A stretch of 64,000 nt of DNA from Glycomyces luteolus (GTDB lineage: Bacteria; Actinomycetota; Actinomycetes; Mycobacteriales; Micromonosporaceae). Location of the stretch: assembly GCF_027622875.1 (NCBI RefSeq), contig NZ_JAPZVP010000008.1, forward strand, positions 178,161 through 242,160, read 5' to 3'. The translations under genes and the position numbers were made by a program. Positions 51,687 through 61,809 of the stretch are shown here, one piece after another. The notes under the pieces are model-generated. The model was given only the letters and a program-made list of their open reading frames with translations. It was not told the origin of the DNA and did not search any database. Numbering within the stretch: position 1 is the first letter of the stretch; every line of letters starts with the position of its first letter.

Positions 51687-52889
51687 GTGCCTGCTGTACG
51701 CGTCCTCGTCTCCGGTGCCGGCATCGCCGGCACCACCCTCGCCTATTGGCTGCACCGCAACGGTTTCGAGCCGGTGGTGGTCGAACGCGCCCCCGCATTG
51801 CGCCCCGGCGGGTACAAGATCGACATCCGCGGGGCCGCGCTCGAGGTCGTCGAGCGGATGGGCCTAATGGATCCGATCCGCCAGGCCCGCACCGATATCC
51901 GGAGCGCCTCGATCGTCAACGCGAAGGGCCGGAAGGTGGCCGGCCTCGACGGCGACACCTTCGGCGGCCGCGAGCACGGCGACGCCGAGATCCACCGCGG
52001 CGAGCTCGGGCACCTCCTCTACGGGCTCACCGAATCCGCCGTCGACTACCGCTTCGGCGACTCCGTCAAGGCCCTCGAGCCGACCGGCGACGGCGTCGAC
52101 GTCGCGTTCGAGCACGGCGCGCAGGAGCACTTCGACCTGGTCGTGGGCGCCGACGGCCTCCACTCGCGCACCCGCGGCCTCGCGTTCGGCCCCGAAGCCG
52201 ACTACGTGCGCGACCTGGGCTACGGCGTCGCGTCCTACAGCGTCCCCAACGATCTCGGCCTCGACCGGTGCGAGCTGACCTACGTCGGGCCGGGCCGCAC
52301 CGCGCTGGTCTACAACGCCGCCGGGAACGAGCACGCCACCGCGCTGTTCCTCTGGGCCGCCGCGGCACTCGACTACGACCGGTCCGATCGCGCCTCGCAG
52401 GTCGCGCTCCTGCGCGAGGCCTACGCGAACGAGGGCTGGGAGGTCCCGAAGCTGCTCGCCGCGGCCGAGACCGCACCCGACTTCTACTTCGACTCGCTCA
52501 GCCAGATCCACATGGACCGGTGGTCGCAGGGCCGCGCCGCCCTCATCGGCGACGCCGCGCACTGCGCTTCCGCCGCTTCCGGGCAGGGTACGAGCCTCGC
52601 GCTCGTCGGCGGCTACGTCCTCGCCGGGGAACTCGCGAAGGCGAAGGGCGACCCGGCGGCCTTCGCCGCGTACGAGGGGCTGATGCGGCCGTTCGCGAAG
52701 GCGAACCAGGCCCTCGGCCCGTCGAACGTCAAGGGCATGGTCATCCCCACCAAAGCGCGCATCGGCGCCAGCATGGCGTTCCTCGCGCTCGTGTCGCGCC
52801 TGCCGGGGAAGGAACGCCTCATGGGCCCGGTCGTGAAGGCCATCCACAAGGCCGCCAACGCGATCGACCTGCCGCATTACGGAGCGTGA
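51687..52889 (+). CDS. FAD-dependent monooxygenase (PHBH fold)
   Basis: 400-residue flavin monooxygenase. FAD site VRVLVSGAGIAGTTLAYWLHRNGFEPVVVERAP at the N-terminus, the middle DG-motif LVVGADGLHSRTRGLAF, and the second FAD contact LIGDAAHCASAASGQGTSLALVGGYVL. GTG 51687 gives the natural start (GGAG 9 bases upstream), although the frame is open to 51603. The substrate is an aromatic or polyketide-like compound in relatives; unknown here. Divergent from the LuxR regulator. Confidence 0.9.
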   Translation: MPAVRVLVSGAGIAGTTLAYWLHRNGFEPVVVERAPALRPGGYKIDIRGAALEVVERMGLMDPIRQARTDIRSASIVNAKGRKVAGLDGDTFGGREHGDAEIHRGELGHLLYGLTESAVDYRFGDSVKALEPTGDGVDVAFEHGAQEHFDLVVGADGLHSRTRGLAFGPEADYVRDLGYGVASYSVPNDLGLDRCELTYVGPGRTALVYNAAGNEHATALFLWAAAALDYDRSDRASQVALLREAYANEGWEVPKLLAAAETAPDFYFDSLSQIHMDRWSQGRAALIGDAAHCASAASGQGTSLALVGGYVLAGELAKAKGDPAAFAAYEGLMRPFAKANQALGPSNVKGMVIPTKARIGASMAFLALVSRLPGKERLMGPVVKAIHKAANAIDLPHYGA

Positions 52890-54054
52890 GCCGATCGGGG
52901 AGGACGCCGGCGCGTGCTAACGTCAGCGGTCGTGACACGCCTCCTCCCCGAATGGTTCGTCGAACGCATCAACCCCGTGCCCGACGAGGACGACCTCCCG
53001 GTCTCCACGCTGGAGCTGTTCTTCGACCTGATCTTCGTCTTCACCGTCGCCCAGTTCACCGCGATCATCGCCCACGACCCGCTCATCGGCCTGCTCCAGA
53101 CCGTGCTCATGTTCGGGTTCCTGTGGTGGATGTACGCCGGCTACTCCTGGCTGACCAACGTGATCCCGCCCGAGCGCCCCGCCCGCCGGATCCTCCTCCT
53201 GATCGCCATGGCCGGATGGCTCGTCATCGCCCTGACCATCCCTGCCGCGTTCCACGGCGGCGGCGGCATCTGGATCGCCGTCGGCCTGCTCGTGGTCGTG
53301 CTCGTCCACGGCCTCATGTACCTCCAGGCCGCCCGCGCGTTCGGTGCCGTCTTCATCGCCAACCTCGCCGCGGTCGCGTCCGTCTTCGCCGCCGAGATCG
53401 GGCCTGAAGGCCTGTGGCGCTACGTGTTCTGGGGCCTGGCCTCGGCGATCGTGTGGTCGGTCCCGATCTGGCACGGCCAGCGCGGCCTGCGCCTCCACCC
53501 CGCTCACATCACCGAGCGGCACGGCCTCGTCGTGATCGTCGCCCTCGGCGAATCGGTGGTGGCCATCGGGATCGGTGCGGCCGGACTGCCGATCGACGCG
53601 GATCTGCTCGTCGCCGCGGTCCTCGGACTCGCGATCGGCGCGTGCATGTGGTGGTCGCTGTTCGTGCACGACCTGCCCGCGACCGAGCACGCACTCACCA
53701 CCACAATGGACGCGGTGAAGCGCGTGCGGAAGGTCCTGGCGGGTCTGTCCTACGCGTTCATTCCGGTACTCATCGGCATCCTGGTCACCGCGGCGGGCCT
53801 GAAGAAGGCGGTCGGGCACGCCACCGAGCCGCTCGACCTCCCCGCGTCGCTGCTGCTCTCCGGCGGTGTGGCGCTGTTCCTGCTCGGCACGGCCGGACTG
53901 CGGTTCTCGATGCCGCTGCCCGGGCCCTGGCAGCGCGTGGCCCTCGCGGCGGCGGTGCTCGTGGCCGCCCCGCTCGGCCTCGTCAACACCGCGCTCCAGT
54001 TGGGCGCCATCGTGATCGTCCTGGTCGCGGGGCTCGAGATCGAGCGAAGGGTCG

Positions 54055-54848
<794 letters not shown>

Positions 54849-54852
<4 letters not shown>

Positions 54853-55895
54853 GACATGACCCCCTTCTTGCGTTGAGCGATGAGCAGCCAGACGAGGTAG
54901 AGCCCGCCGACCACGCCGGTGACGACCCCTGTGGGCAGTTGGCGGTCGCCGACGCCGACGACGGCGATCATGTCGGCGCCGGTGACGATGAGGGCGCCGA
55001 TGATCGCGGAGAGCATGAAGCTCCTGGTGGAGCCGGTGAGGCGGGCGGCGATGTGCGGGGCAGCGAGGGCGACGAAGGCGAGCGGCCCGGCGACCGCCAC
55101 TGCCCCGGCGGTGAGCACCGAGGCGGTGACGAGCGCGGTGACGCGGGTGCCGGTCACGTGCACGCCGAGGCCGGTCGCGCTCGCTTCGCCGAGGCGCAGG
55201 GCGTCGAGTCCGCGCGAGAGGAGGGCCACGACGATGAGGCCGGCTCCGAGCACGATCGCGACGGTCCGGGCCTGGCCCCAGTCGCGGCCCGAGAGGTCGC
55301 CGGTGAGCCAGTAGACCGCCCGGAACGCGTCCACGATGGTGGTGCGGGTGAGCAGGTAGCCGTTGACGCCCGCGAGGATCGCCGCGACCCCGATGCCCAC
55401 CAGGACGAGCCGGTACCCGGACGGGTCGCCGCCGCGGGTGAGCGCCCAGATCACGAGGCCGGTGGCGAGCGCCCCGAGCGCCGCGAACCCGGCCGTGAGC
55501 TGGAGGGTGGCGTCGGTGAGGATGATCGCGACGAGCGCGCCGGAGGTCGCGCCCTGGGTCAGGCCGAGGATGTCGGGGCTGCCCAGGGCGTTGCGGGTGA
55601 GGTTCTGGAACAGCGCGCCCGAGAGGCCCATGCACGCGCCGACGGCGAGGCCGGTGGCGAGGCGCGGGAGGCGCAGGTCCCAGAGGATGAACTCGTCGCC
55701 CTTGGTGCCCTGGCCGAGCAGGGCCGCCCAGGTCCGGTCGAGGCCGAGCGCGGTCGAGCCGGTCGCGGCGGACCACAGCGCGACCGCGACGAGGACGGCG
55801 AGCGCACCGAGGATCGCGGCGATCGTGCGGTGGCGCAGGCGGATCGAATTGCCGCCCAGGCGAAGCACGGTGGATCCGGAGGTCAGGGTGCTCAC
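54849..55895 (-). CDS. iron-siderophore ABC transporter permease (second)
   Basis: 348-residue FecCD-family permease, about ten membrane segments. ILWDLRLPRLATGLAVGACMGLSGALFQNLTRNALGSPDILGLTQGA is the family signature near residues 70-120, and GPLAFVALAAPHIARLT-like sequence marks the ATPase contact. GTG start (55895) overlaps the first permease stop as GTGA. Pairs with the upstream permease. Confidence 0.94.
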
Positions 55896-56959
55896 AGCCG
55901 GGCCACCTTCCTGCGGCTCACCAGGTAGAGGAAGAACGGGCCGCCGGCGACGGCGCAGACGATGCCGACCTGCACTTCGGCCGGGCGGGCGATGACGCGG
56001 CCGAGCACGTCGGCGGCGATGAGGAACGCCGCGCCCGAGAGCATCGAGTACGGCAGGACCCAGTTCTGGTCGGGCCCGGTGAAGGCCCGTACGACATGCG
56101 GCACGACCAGGCCGACGAAGACGATCGGGCCGCACACGGCGGTCGCGGTCCCGGCGAGCACGGTGATCGCGGCGATCCCGGCGACCCGCAGGACGCGGGG
56201 GTCGACGCCGAGTCCGGTCGCGGTCGCGTCCCCGAGCGCGAGGGCGTTGAGCGGGCGGGCGAGCAGGACGCCGACGGCGGCCGCGCCGCCGATGAGGAGC
56301 ACGACCGGGAGCATCGGCGCGACGTGCGCGTTCACGAGCGACCCGACCGACCAGAACCGCATCTGGTCGAGTGTGGCCGCGTCCATGAGCTGGATCGCCG
56401 AGACGTACGCGTACCCGGCGGCGGTCACCGCGGCACCGGCCAGCGCGAGCCGCGCGGGGGTCGCGGTCGCGGCCCCGGCGATGAGGTAGACCGCCACGGA
56501 GGCGACGGCCGCGCCGGTGAACGCGAAGACGACGGTCCCGGTGAAACCGAAGGAGCCCATGAAGAAGGAGGCGGTCACGACCGCGGCGGCCGCGCCGGTG
56601 TTGACGCCGAGGAGGCCGGGGTCGGCGAGGGGGTTGCGGGTCATGGCCTGCATGAGGGCCCCGGCGAGGCCGAGGGCGGCGCCGGCGGCGAGGCCGAGCA
56701 CGGTGCGGGGCAGGCGCAGTTCGGTGACCACGGGGTACGAGTCGGATCCGGCGTCGGTGAGTCCGGCCCAGACCTGGCCGAGGTCCATCGCGCGGGAGCC
56801 GACGGCGACGCTGAGAACCGCGAGGACGGCCAGGACGGCGACCAGGGCGAGGAGGCCGAGGACCCGGCGGGCGGTGCGCGATCGGGCCACGGGTTCCGTT
56901 GCGGCCCTTGGCGTATCGAGCACCGGAGCCTGCTCCCTGGCGCTTTGGGCGGTTGACAA
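55892..56959 (-). CDS. iron-siderophore ABC transporter permease (first)
   Basis: 355-residue FecCD-family permease: VVTELRLPRTVLGLAAGAALGLAGALMQAMTRNPLADPGLLGVNTGA and GPIVFVGLVVPHVVRAFTG are diagnostic. The start is a TTG at 56959, supported by GGAG 7 bases upstream; no ATG fits. It is the first gene of the minus-strand transport operon, divergent from the binding-protein gene, with an iron box between them. Confidence 0.93.
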   Translation of the reverse strand: MSTAQSAREQAPVLDTPRAATEPVARSRTARRVLGLLALVAVLAVLAVLSVAVGSRAMDLGQVWAGLTDAGSDSYPVVTELRLPRTVLGLAAGAALGLAGALMQAMTRNPLADPGLLGVNTGAAAAVVTASFFMGSFGFTGTVVFAFTGAAVASVAVYLIAGAATATPARLALAGAAVTAAGYAYVSAIQLMDAATLDQMRFWSVGSLVNAHVAPMLPVVLLIGGAAAVGVLLARPLNALALGDATATGLGVDPRVLRVAGIAAITVLAGTATAVCGPIVFVGLVVPHVVRAFTGPDQNWVLPYSMLSGAAFLIAADVLGRVIARPAEVQVGIVCAVAGGPFFLYLVSRRKVARL

Positions 56960-56990
56960 GTGCGAACTCCGGAGGGATAGTGTCTGCGGT

Positions 56991-57009
56991 TTTGTTTAGG
57001 CTAACCTAA
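56991..57009. promoter_or_regulatory. iron box (DtxR/IdeR operator) in the divergent transporter promoter
   Basis: 19-base site TTTGTTTAGGCTAACCTAA matches the known DtxR/IdeR consensus TTAGGTTAGGCTAACCTAA at 17 positions, with an intact right half. It lies 32 bases upstream of the permease start and 47 bases upstream of the first binding-protein start, so iron-loaded repressor would silence both sides. Confidence 0.88.
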
Positions 57010-57055
57010 CCGCGAAATCCCCGCCAGGATCGCTCTCCCTCCGAAGGAGTTCCCC

Positions 57056-58096
57056 GTGCCACTCCGCACCCCTCCGCTGCTGGTCCCCTCCCGTTCCGGA
57101 CTCACCCGGCGCGGCCTCTTCGCCGCCGGCGGCGGCCTCGGTGCCGCCTCGCTGCTCGCGGCCTGCGGCTCCGATGAGGACTCGGCCGAAGGCACCGGCG
57201 GCGGATCGTTCTCGTTCCTCGACGAGCGCGACCAGAAGCACGTGGAACTGGAGTCCGCGCCCGGCACCGTCGTCGCGTTCACCGGTCTCGCCGCGGCCCT
57301 GTACGACTACGGCGTCGAGGTCGCGGCCGTGTTCGGTCCGACCACGCTCGCCGACGGCTCCCCCGACATCCAGGCCGGGCGCATGCCCGTCGAGAACCTC
57401 ACGGTCCTCGGCAACGCCTGGGGCGAGTTCGACGTCGAGAAGTGCGCGGAGCTGAACCCCGAGCTGCTCGTCTCCCACTACTACGAGGGGTTCGACCTGT
57501 GGTTCGTGCCCGAGGAGCGCCTTAAGGAGGTCGAGTCCCTCGCGCCGGGCATCGGCATCGAGGTCTCCAGGCCGACCATCGACGAGATCATCGATCGCCA
57601 TGCGGCCCTTGCCGAAGCACTCGGCGCGGACCTGGACTCGGCGGACAACGCGGCCGGGGTCGAGCAGTTCGGGAACGCCGCGGGCGGTGTGGCCGCCGCG
57701 GTCGCGGACAAGCCGCTCAAGGCGATGGCCGTGGGCGCGTGGCCGGACGGGCTGTACATCGCCAATCCGCCGACGTTCAACGTGCTCGCGAAATGCGTCG
57801 AGCTCGGCGTCGACTTCGTCGTCCCCGACAACGCGGACCAGAACGGCTACTGGGAGCTTCTGTCCTGGGAGAACATCGACAAGTACGAGGCCGACGCGCT
57901 CTTCCTGGACGTGCGCACCGGGAACATCACCGCGGAGACGCTGCTCGCCGACTACCCGACCTGGGCGGCGCTCCCGGCCGTGGAGGCCGGGCAGGTGTAC
58001 GGCTGGAACGGCGAGCCCGTGTACTCGCACATCGGCGGTGCCGTTGAGCTGGAACGGATCACCGAAGGCCTCGGCGCCGCGCAGCCGCTCGGCTAG
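57056..58096 (+). CDS. iron-siderophore ABC transporter substrate-binding lipoprotein (first)
   Basis: 346-residue exported lipoprotein. Twin-arginine signal (LTRRGLFAAGGGLGAASLLAAC) with lipobox LAAC; the mature part is a FecB/FhuD-type binding domain (VVAFTGLAAALYDYGVEVAAVFGPTT, VENLTVLGNAWGEFDVEKCAELNPELLVSHYYEG, ending with LERITEGLGAAQPL). Divergent from the permease operon; regulated by the shared iron box. It delivers ferric siderophore to that transporter. The next gene encodes a paralogue. Confidence 0.92.
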   Translation: MPLRTPPLLVPSRSGLTRRGLFAAGGGLGAASLLAACGSDEDSAEGTGGGSFSFLDERDQKHVELESAPGTVVAFTGLAAALYDYGVEVAAVFGPTTLADGSPDIQAGRMPVENLTVLGNAWGEFDVEKCAELNPELLVSHYYEGFDLWFVPEERLKEVESLAPGIGIEVSRPTIDEIIDRHAALAEALGADLDSADNAAGVEQFGNAAGGVAAAVADKPLKAMAVGAWPDGLYIANPPTFNVLAKCVELGVDFVVPDNADQNGYWELLSWENIDKYEADALFLDVRTGNITAETLLADYPTWAALPAVEAGQVYGWNGEPVYSHIGGAVELERITEGLGAAQPLG

Positions 58097-58166
58097 CGAT
58101 TCGCCTAGCCGCGGGGCCAGTGGCTGACGCCACGTGAGGACCCCGATGCAGCACGCCAGAATCTGA

Positions 58167-58185
58167 TGAGGTTAGCCTAACCTCA
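58167..58185. promoter_or_regulatory. iron box before the second binding-protein gene
   Basis: TGAGGTTAGCCTAACCTCA, a 19-base palindrome with perfect 9-base arms around the central C, matching the DtxR/IdeR consensus at 16 positions. It is 74 bases upstream of the second binding-protein start, giving that gene its own iron control rather than read-through only. Confidence 0.88.
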
Positions 58186-58258
58186 GATCGGCCGGGCTGC
58201 GTCCGCGAGCCGTTCCCAGTCCGGCCCCTCAAACCCCCTTCAAGAAGGAGACACTCAC

Positions 58259-59296
58259 ATGGCTTTCGATGCCGACAGCGTCAAGTTCGGCCGACGCGGC
58301 CTGCTCGCGGGCGGCGGCGCCCTCGGACTCACCGGCGTCCTCGCCGCGTGCGGCGCGGGCGACGACGAATCCGGGGACGACGCTGCCGAATCGCAGCCCT
58401 GGGAGTTCACGGACGACCAGCCCGCCACCGTGAAGCTCGACCAGACCCCGGCCAAGATCGTCGCCTTCACCGGCATGGCCGCCGCGCTGTACGACTTCGG
58501 CATCGAGGTCCCGGCCGTCTTCGGCCCCACCACCAACGAGGACGGCTCGGCCACCACCCAGGCCGGGAACCTGCCCGTCGCCGAACTCGAGGTCTTCGGC
58601 AACGTCTACGGCGAGTTCGACGTCGAGGCCTTCGCCGCCTACGGGCCCGAAGTGCTCATGACGCACTTCTACTACGACCCCGCGACCCTCTGGTACGTGC
58701 CCGAGGAGAGCCACGACGAGATCACGAGCCTCGCCGAAGTCACCGCCCTCAACGTGGACGACGGCGCGAACACGCAGGACCAGATCATCGCCCGCCACGC
58801 CGAGCTCGCCGAATCCCTCGGCGCCGACCTCGACTCGGAGTCCAACGCCGCCAACAAGGAACGCTACGACGCCGCCGTGGAGGCCCTGAAGGCCGCCGCC
58901 GCGGCCAACCCGGTCAAGGTCCTCGCGTGCTCGGCCGCCGCCGAGACCTTCTACGCCTCGAACCCGGCCACCGGCAACGACCTGCGCTTCTTCGTCGAGC
59001 TCGGCGTCGACCTGATCGTGCCCGACGCGCTGGACGAGGCCACCGGGAACTACTACGAGCTCCTCTCGTGGGAGAACGCCGACAAGTACCAGGCCGACGT
59101 GCTGCTGCTCGACAACCGCGTGCAGGCCCTCCAGCCCGACGCGCTCACCGAGTTCCCGACCTGGACCGCCCTCCCGGCCGTGCAGGAAGGACAGATCGTG
59201 GGCTGGGAGGCCGAGCCGATGTACGCCTACGGCCTCGCCGCCGCCTCCATCGAGGCCCTGGCCACCGCGATCCAGAACGCCAAGAAGCTGGTCTAG
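58259..59296 (+). CDS. iron-siderophore ABC transporter substrate-binding lipoprotein (second)
   Basis: 345-residue paralogue of the preceding binding protein. Signal with a twin arginine-like FGRRGLLAGGGALGLTGVLAAC and lipobox LAAC. Shares AFTGMAAALYDFGIEVPAVFGPTT and FGNVYGEFDVEAFAAYGPEVLMTHFYYD with the first copy. AAGAAGGAG is just upstream of the ATG. Two binding proteins for one permease set suggest two siderophores or chelate forms. Confidence 0.92.
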   Translation: MAFDADSVKFGRRGLLAGGGALGLTGVLAACGAGDDESGDDAAESQPWEFTDDQPATVKLDQTPAKIVAFTGMAAALYDFGIEVPAVFGPTTNEDGSATTQAGNLPVAELEVFGNVYGEFDVEAFAAYGPEVLMTHFYYDPATLWYVPEESHDEITSLAEVTALNVDDGANTQDQIIARHAELAESLGADLDSESNAANKERYDAAVEALKAAAAANPVKVLACSAAAETFYASNPATGNDLRFFVELGVDLIVPDALDEATGNYYELLSWENADKYQADVLLLDNRVQALQPDALTEFPTWTALPAVQEGQIVGWEAEPMYAYGLAAASIEALATAIQNAKKLV

Positions 59297-59305
59297 AGCC
59301 AATGC

Positions 59306-59339
59306 GAAAGGGGCGGGTCCTGCCGGACCCGCCCCTTTC
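59306..59339. terminator. bidirectional hairpin between binding protein and nuclease genes
   Basis: Perfect 15-bp stem (59306-59320 with 59325-59339), loop TGCC, flanked by A and T runs of three on each arm end, located 10 bases after the binding-protein stop and 7 bases beyond the convergent nuclease stop. Confidence 0.85.
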
Positions 59340-59345
59340 ACTGCG

Positions 59346-61583
59346 CTACCTGATCTCGATGGTGATCACCGACGGGTCGTGGTCGGAGACACCGTAGTTG
59401 CCGTAAGCCGGCGCTTCGCCGAACTCGTGGGCGTCGGCCGGGTAGTCCGAGTTGATGTGCGCGGACACCGCGGACTCGACCTCGCGCAGCAGCCGCGGCG
59501 AGACGAACATCTGGTCGAGCGTCTGCGTCTGCCCCATGTAGGTGTAGGAGTAGGCGGCCTCGGGGTGCTCCTCCACCATGTAGTCGTACATGCTGGAGAG
59601 CCCCGAGTGCTCGTACAGGCCCGCGAGCTGGTCGGACGGGCCGACCCAGTCGCCCGCGATGGTCTGGCCCTCGGCGAACGGGTCGTCCGGACGCGGGAAG
59701 ACGTTGAGGTCGCCACCTGCGAGGACCTTCGCCCGGCGGTCGTTGTCCAGGATCGCGGAGCTGATCGCGGCAAGGTAGTTCGCCTGCTCGGTGCGGTGCA
59801 GCACGCGGGTGTTCGGGCTCGAGGAGAAGTGGTTGTTGATCAGGAAGATCTCCGAGGCCTTGAAGCCGTGGTTGTCCTTGAGGTAGAACTTCGCGACCTG
59901 GGCGGGACGGCTGAACACGTCGAAGCCGTTGCAGGCGTAAACACCCGAGCTCTTGCACTGGTCGATGACCTCCTGCGGCAGCGCCGCGTTGAGGGCCTTC
60001 GGGTTCTGCACGTCGGCGTTGATCGCGTCGGCCTCGGTCGGGTACTCGACCTCCGGCTCGGCGCCGAAGACCGGGTCCCAGTCCTTCACCTTCGACAGCC
60101 CGGCCAGCTTGGGCTGGTACAGGAAGCCGGTCATGATGCCGCGCGTGTCGGCCGAGTCCAGGTCGCCCACGGCCGTGTAGTCGGGGCCGCCGTACTCGGC
60201 GATGACGAGCGCGAGCTCCTGGATCGAGTCCGGCGCGCCGTCGCCGCCGGTGTTGGCGTCGCTCGCGTTCACCAGGTCGCACACCAGGCGGTCCGCGCCG
60301 AGGTCGGAGTCCTCGGTCCACTCGGGGTTGACCGAGCAGACGTCCTGGGCCTCGCCCTCCTGCGTCATCAGGATCGCGGGGCTGTGCAGATCGTCCACGA
60401 TCTGGCCGGCCTGGCGCAGCAGCTGCTCCTCGTACTCCTCATAGGAGGCCGGGACGTAGTTGAACGGCGGCTTGACGTTCCCTTCGGGGTCCTCGGCGTC
60501 GGTGCAGCCGGCGTTCCCGGTGTAGTCGCAGCCCGAGTTCGGGTTGTCGCGGAAGTCGTAGAGGTTCTCGATGTTGTACGAGGCGATCGTGGCCTCGTTC
60601 CGGCCCGCGGGCTCGACCGGCTCGTTCTCAGCCGGCTCGAGGCCGCCTTCGAGCGCGAGGTCGTTCGCGACCTGGATGCCGTACTTGGCGAACGAGAGGT
60701 ACACGCCGCCGGTGTTGGCCCCGGTGATGACGTCGTAGGTCTTGGCCGGGGCGATGATCGTCTCGTTCGTGCCTTCGGTGGCGCGGATGCCCATGTCGCC
60801 CATGACGAACAGGTAGCCGTTCCCGTCGTCGAAGCTGCCTTCGACGGTGTCGAGCGGGTGCGCGTCGCGGTAGGCGCGAGCGGCGTAGCCGTCCTGCTGG
60901 GCCGCTTCGCTGTCGCCGCGCATCGCCCAGACCTCGCCGCCGCTGGAGTACACGTCGCGACCGGCGGTGACCACCGAGTCGGCGGGCACCGTGAGCTGCA
61001 TGCCGAGGTGGCGGCGGAAGTACTCGGTGGAGGCCTTCGCGTCGTCCGGCGGGTCGACCTCGACCGTCTCGATCTCGGCGAGCGGGTCCAGCCCGGAGGC
61101 GACCACGTCGTAGACGAACGTGGAGCCGCCGCTGAACTGGATGTTCCCGAAGTAGTTGCCGACCACGCCGCGCACGACGATCTCGTCGCCGACCTTGACG
61201 GTCCAGTTGGCGCCGAGCTCGGTCTGCGCGGGCGAGCCGTTGAGGGTGCGCACCGTGGAGAACTTGTTGTTGAAGACGAAGATGCCGTCGGAGGAGAGCG
61301 GGTCGCCGTCCGTGGCGTCGGCCTTCTCCTGCAGGAAGAAGCCCTTGTTGCCGGAGGGGTCGAGGGTCTCCTGGGTGACCACGCCCTGCACGTACACGGT
61401 CTGTCCGGCCAGGGGCGAGGTGAAGTCGGTGTCGCCGTTGGCGATCGAGCCCTGGACCTCGCCGATGTTGACGATGTCGACGTCCGCGTAGGCGGATGAG
61501 GCGAAGACGAATCCGGCGGCGCCGACGATGACCGCGCCTGCGGCGGCCGCCGCGAGCCGGGCTCGTCGTCTGAGGGAACGCAC
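59346..61583 (-). CDS. secreted endonuclease/exonuclease/phosphatase-family nuclease
   Basis: 745-residue exported nuclease of the ExeM/NucH type. Signal peptide (about 1-33, ending SAYA-D). An OB-fold region follows (VQGSIANGD..YVQGVVTQETLDPSGNKGFFLQEKADATDGDPLSSDGIFVF), then the catalytic EEP domain from about 333 (ATIASYNIENLYDF; ILMTQEGEAQDVC; LINNHFSS; VLAGGDLNVF; VSDHDPSVITIEI) with the Asn, Glu, Asp and His of the active site. Likely degrades extracellular DNA for nutrients or biofilm turnover. Single gene. Confidence 0.93.
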   Translation of the reverse strand: MRSLRRRARLAAAAAGAVIVGAAGFVFASSAYADVDIVNIGEVQGSIANGDTDFTSPLAGQTVYVQGVVTQETLDPSGNKGFFLQEKADATDGDPLSSDGIFVFNNKFSTVRTLNGSPAQTELGANWTVKVGDEIVVRGVVGNYFGNIQFSGGSTFVYDVVASGLDPLAEIETVEVDPPDDAKASTEYFRRHLGMQLTVPADSVVTAGRDVYSSGGEVWAMRGDSEAAQQDGYAARAYRDAHPLDTVEGSFDDGNGYLFVMGDMGIRATEGTNETIIAPAKTYDVITGANTGGVYLSFAKYGIQVANDLALEGGLEPAENEPVEPAGRNEATIASYNIENLYDFRDNPNSGCDYTGNAGCTDAEDPEGNVKPPFNYVPASYEEYEEQLLRQAGQIVDDLHSPAILMTQEGEAQDVCSVNPEWTEDSDLGADRLVCDLVNASDANTGGDGAPDSIQELALVIAEYGGPDYTAVGDLDSADTRGIMTGFLYQPKLAGLSKVKDWDPVFGAEPEVEYPTEADAINADVQNPKALNAALPQEVIDQCKSSGVYACNGFDVFSRPAQVAKFYLKDNHGFKASEIFLINNHFSSSPNTRVLHRTEQANYLAAISSAILDNDRRAKVLAGGDLNVFPRPDDPFAEGQTIAGDWVGPSDQLAGLYEHSGLSSMYDYMVEEHPEAAYSYTYMGQTQTLDQMFVSPRLLREVESAVSAHINSDYPADAHEFGEAPAYGNYGVSDHDPSVITIEIR

Positions 61584-61756
61584 AGGAAGACTCCAATGCT
61601 GTCGTACGGGACCTCGGCGCGAGGGCGCGCCGGAGGCGAATGATGATGGGGGCGATCTTCACTCAACCGCAACAGCGGGTCGAAAGCAAGGCTTCAGAGT
61701 GAATTCCTCGTATCATCCCATGTCTATTTCCGGAGTAGACCCGGCACGGGCCGCAC

Positions 61757-61797
61757 GGGACGGGGGCGGACCGCTGTTCGCGGCCCGCCCCCTGTCC
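61757..61797 (-). terminator. hairpin terminator after the rhamnogalacturonan lyase gene
   Basis: Near-perfect 18-bp GC stem (61757-61774 with 61780-61797, two mismatches or a bulge) with loop TGTTC, 13 bases downstream of the lyase stop. Confidence 0.7.
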
Positions 61798-61809
61798 CGA
61801 TCCGTCGGA

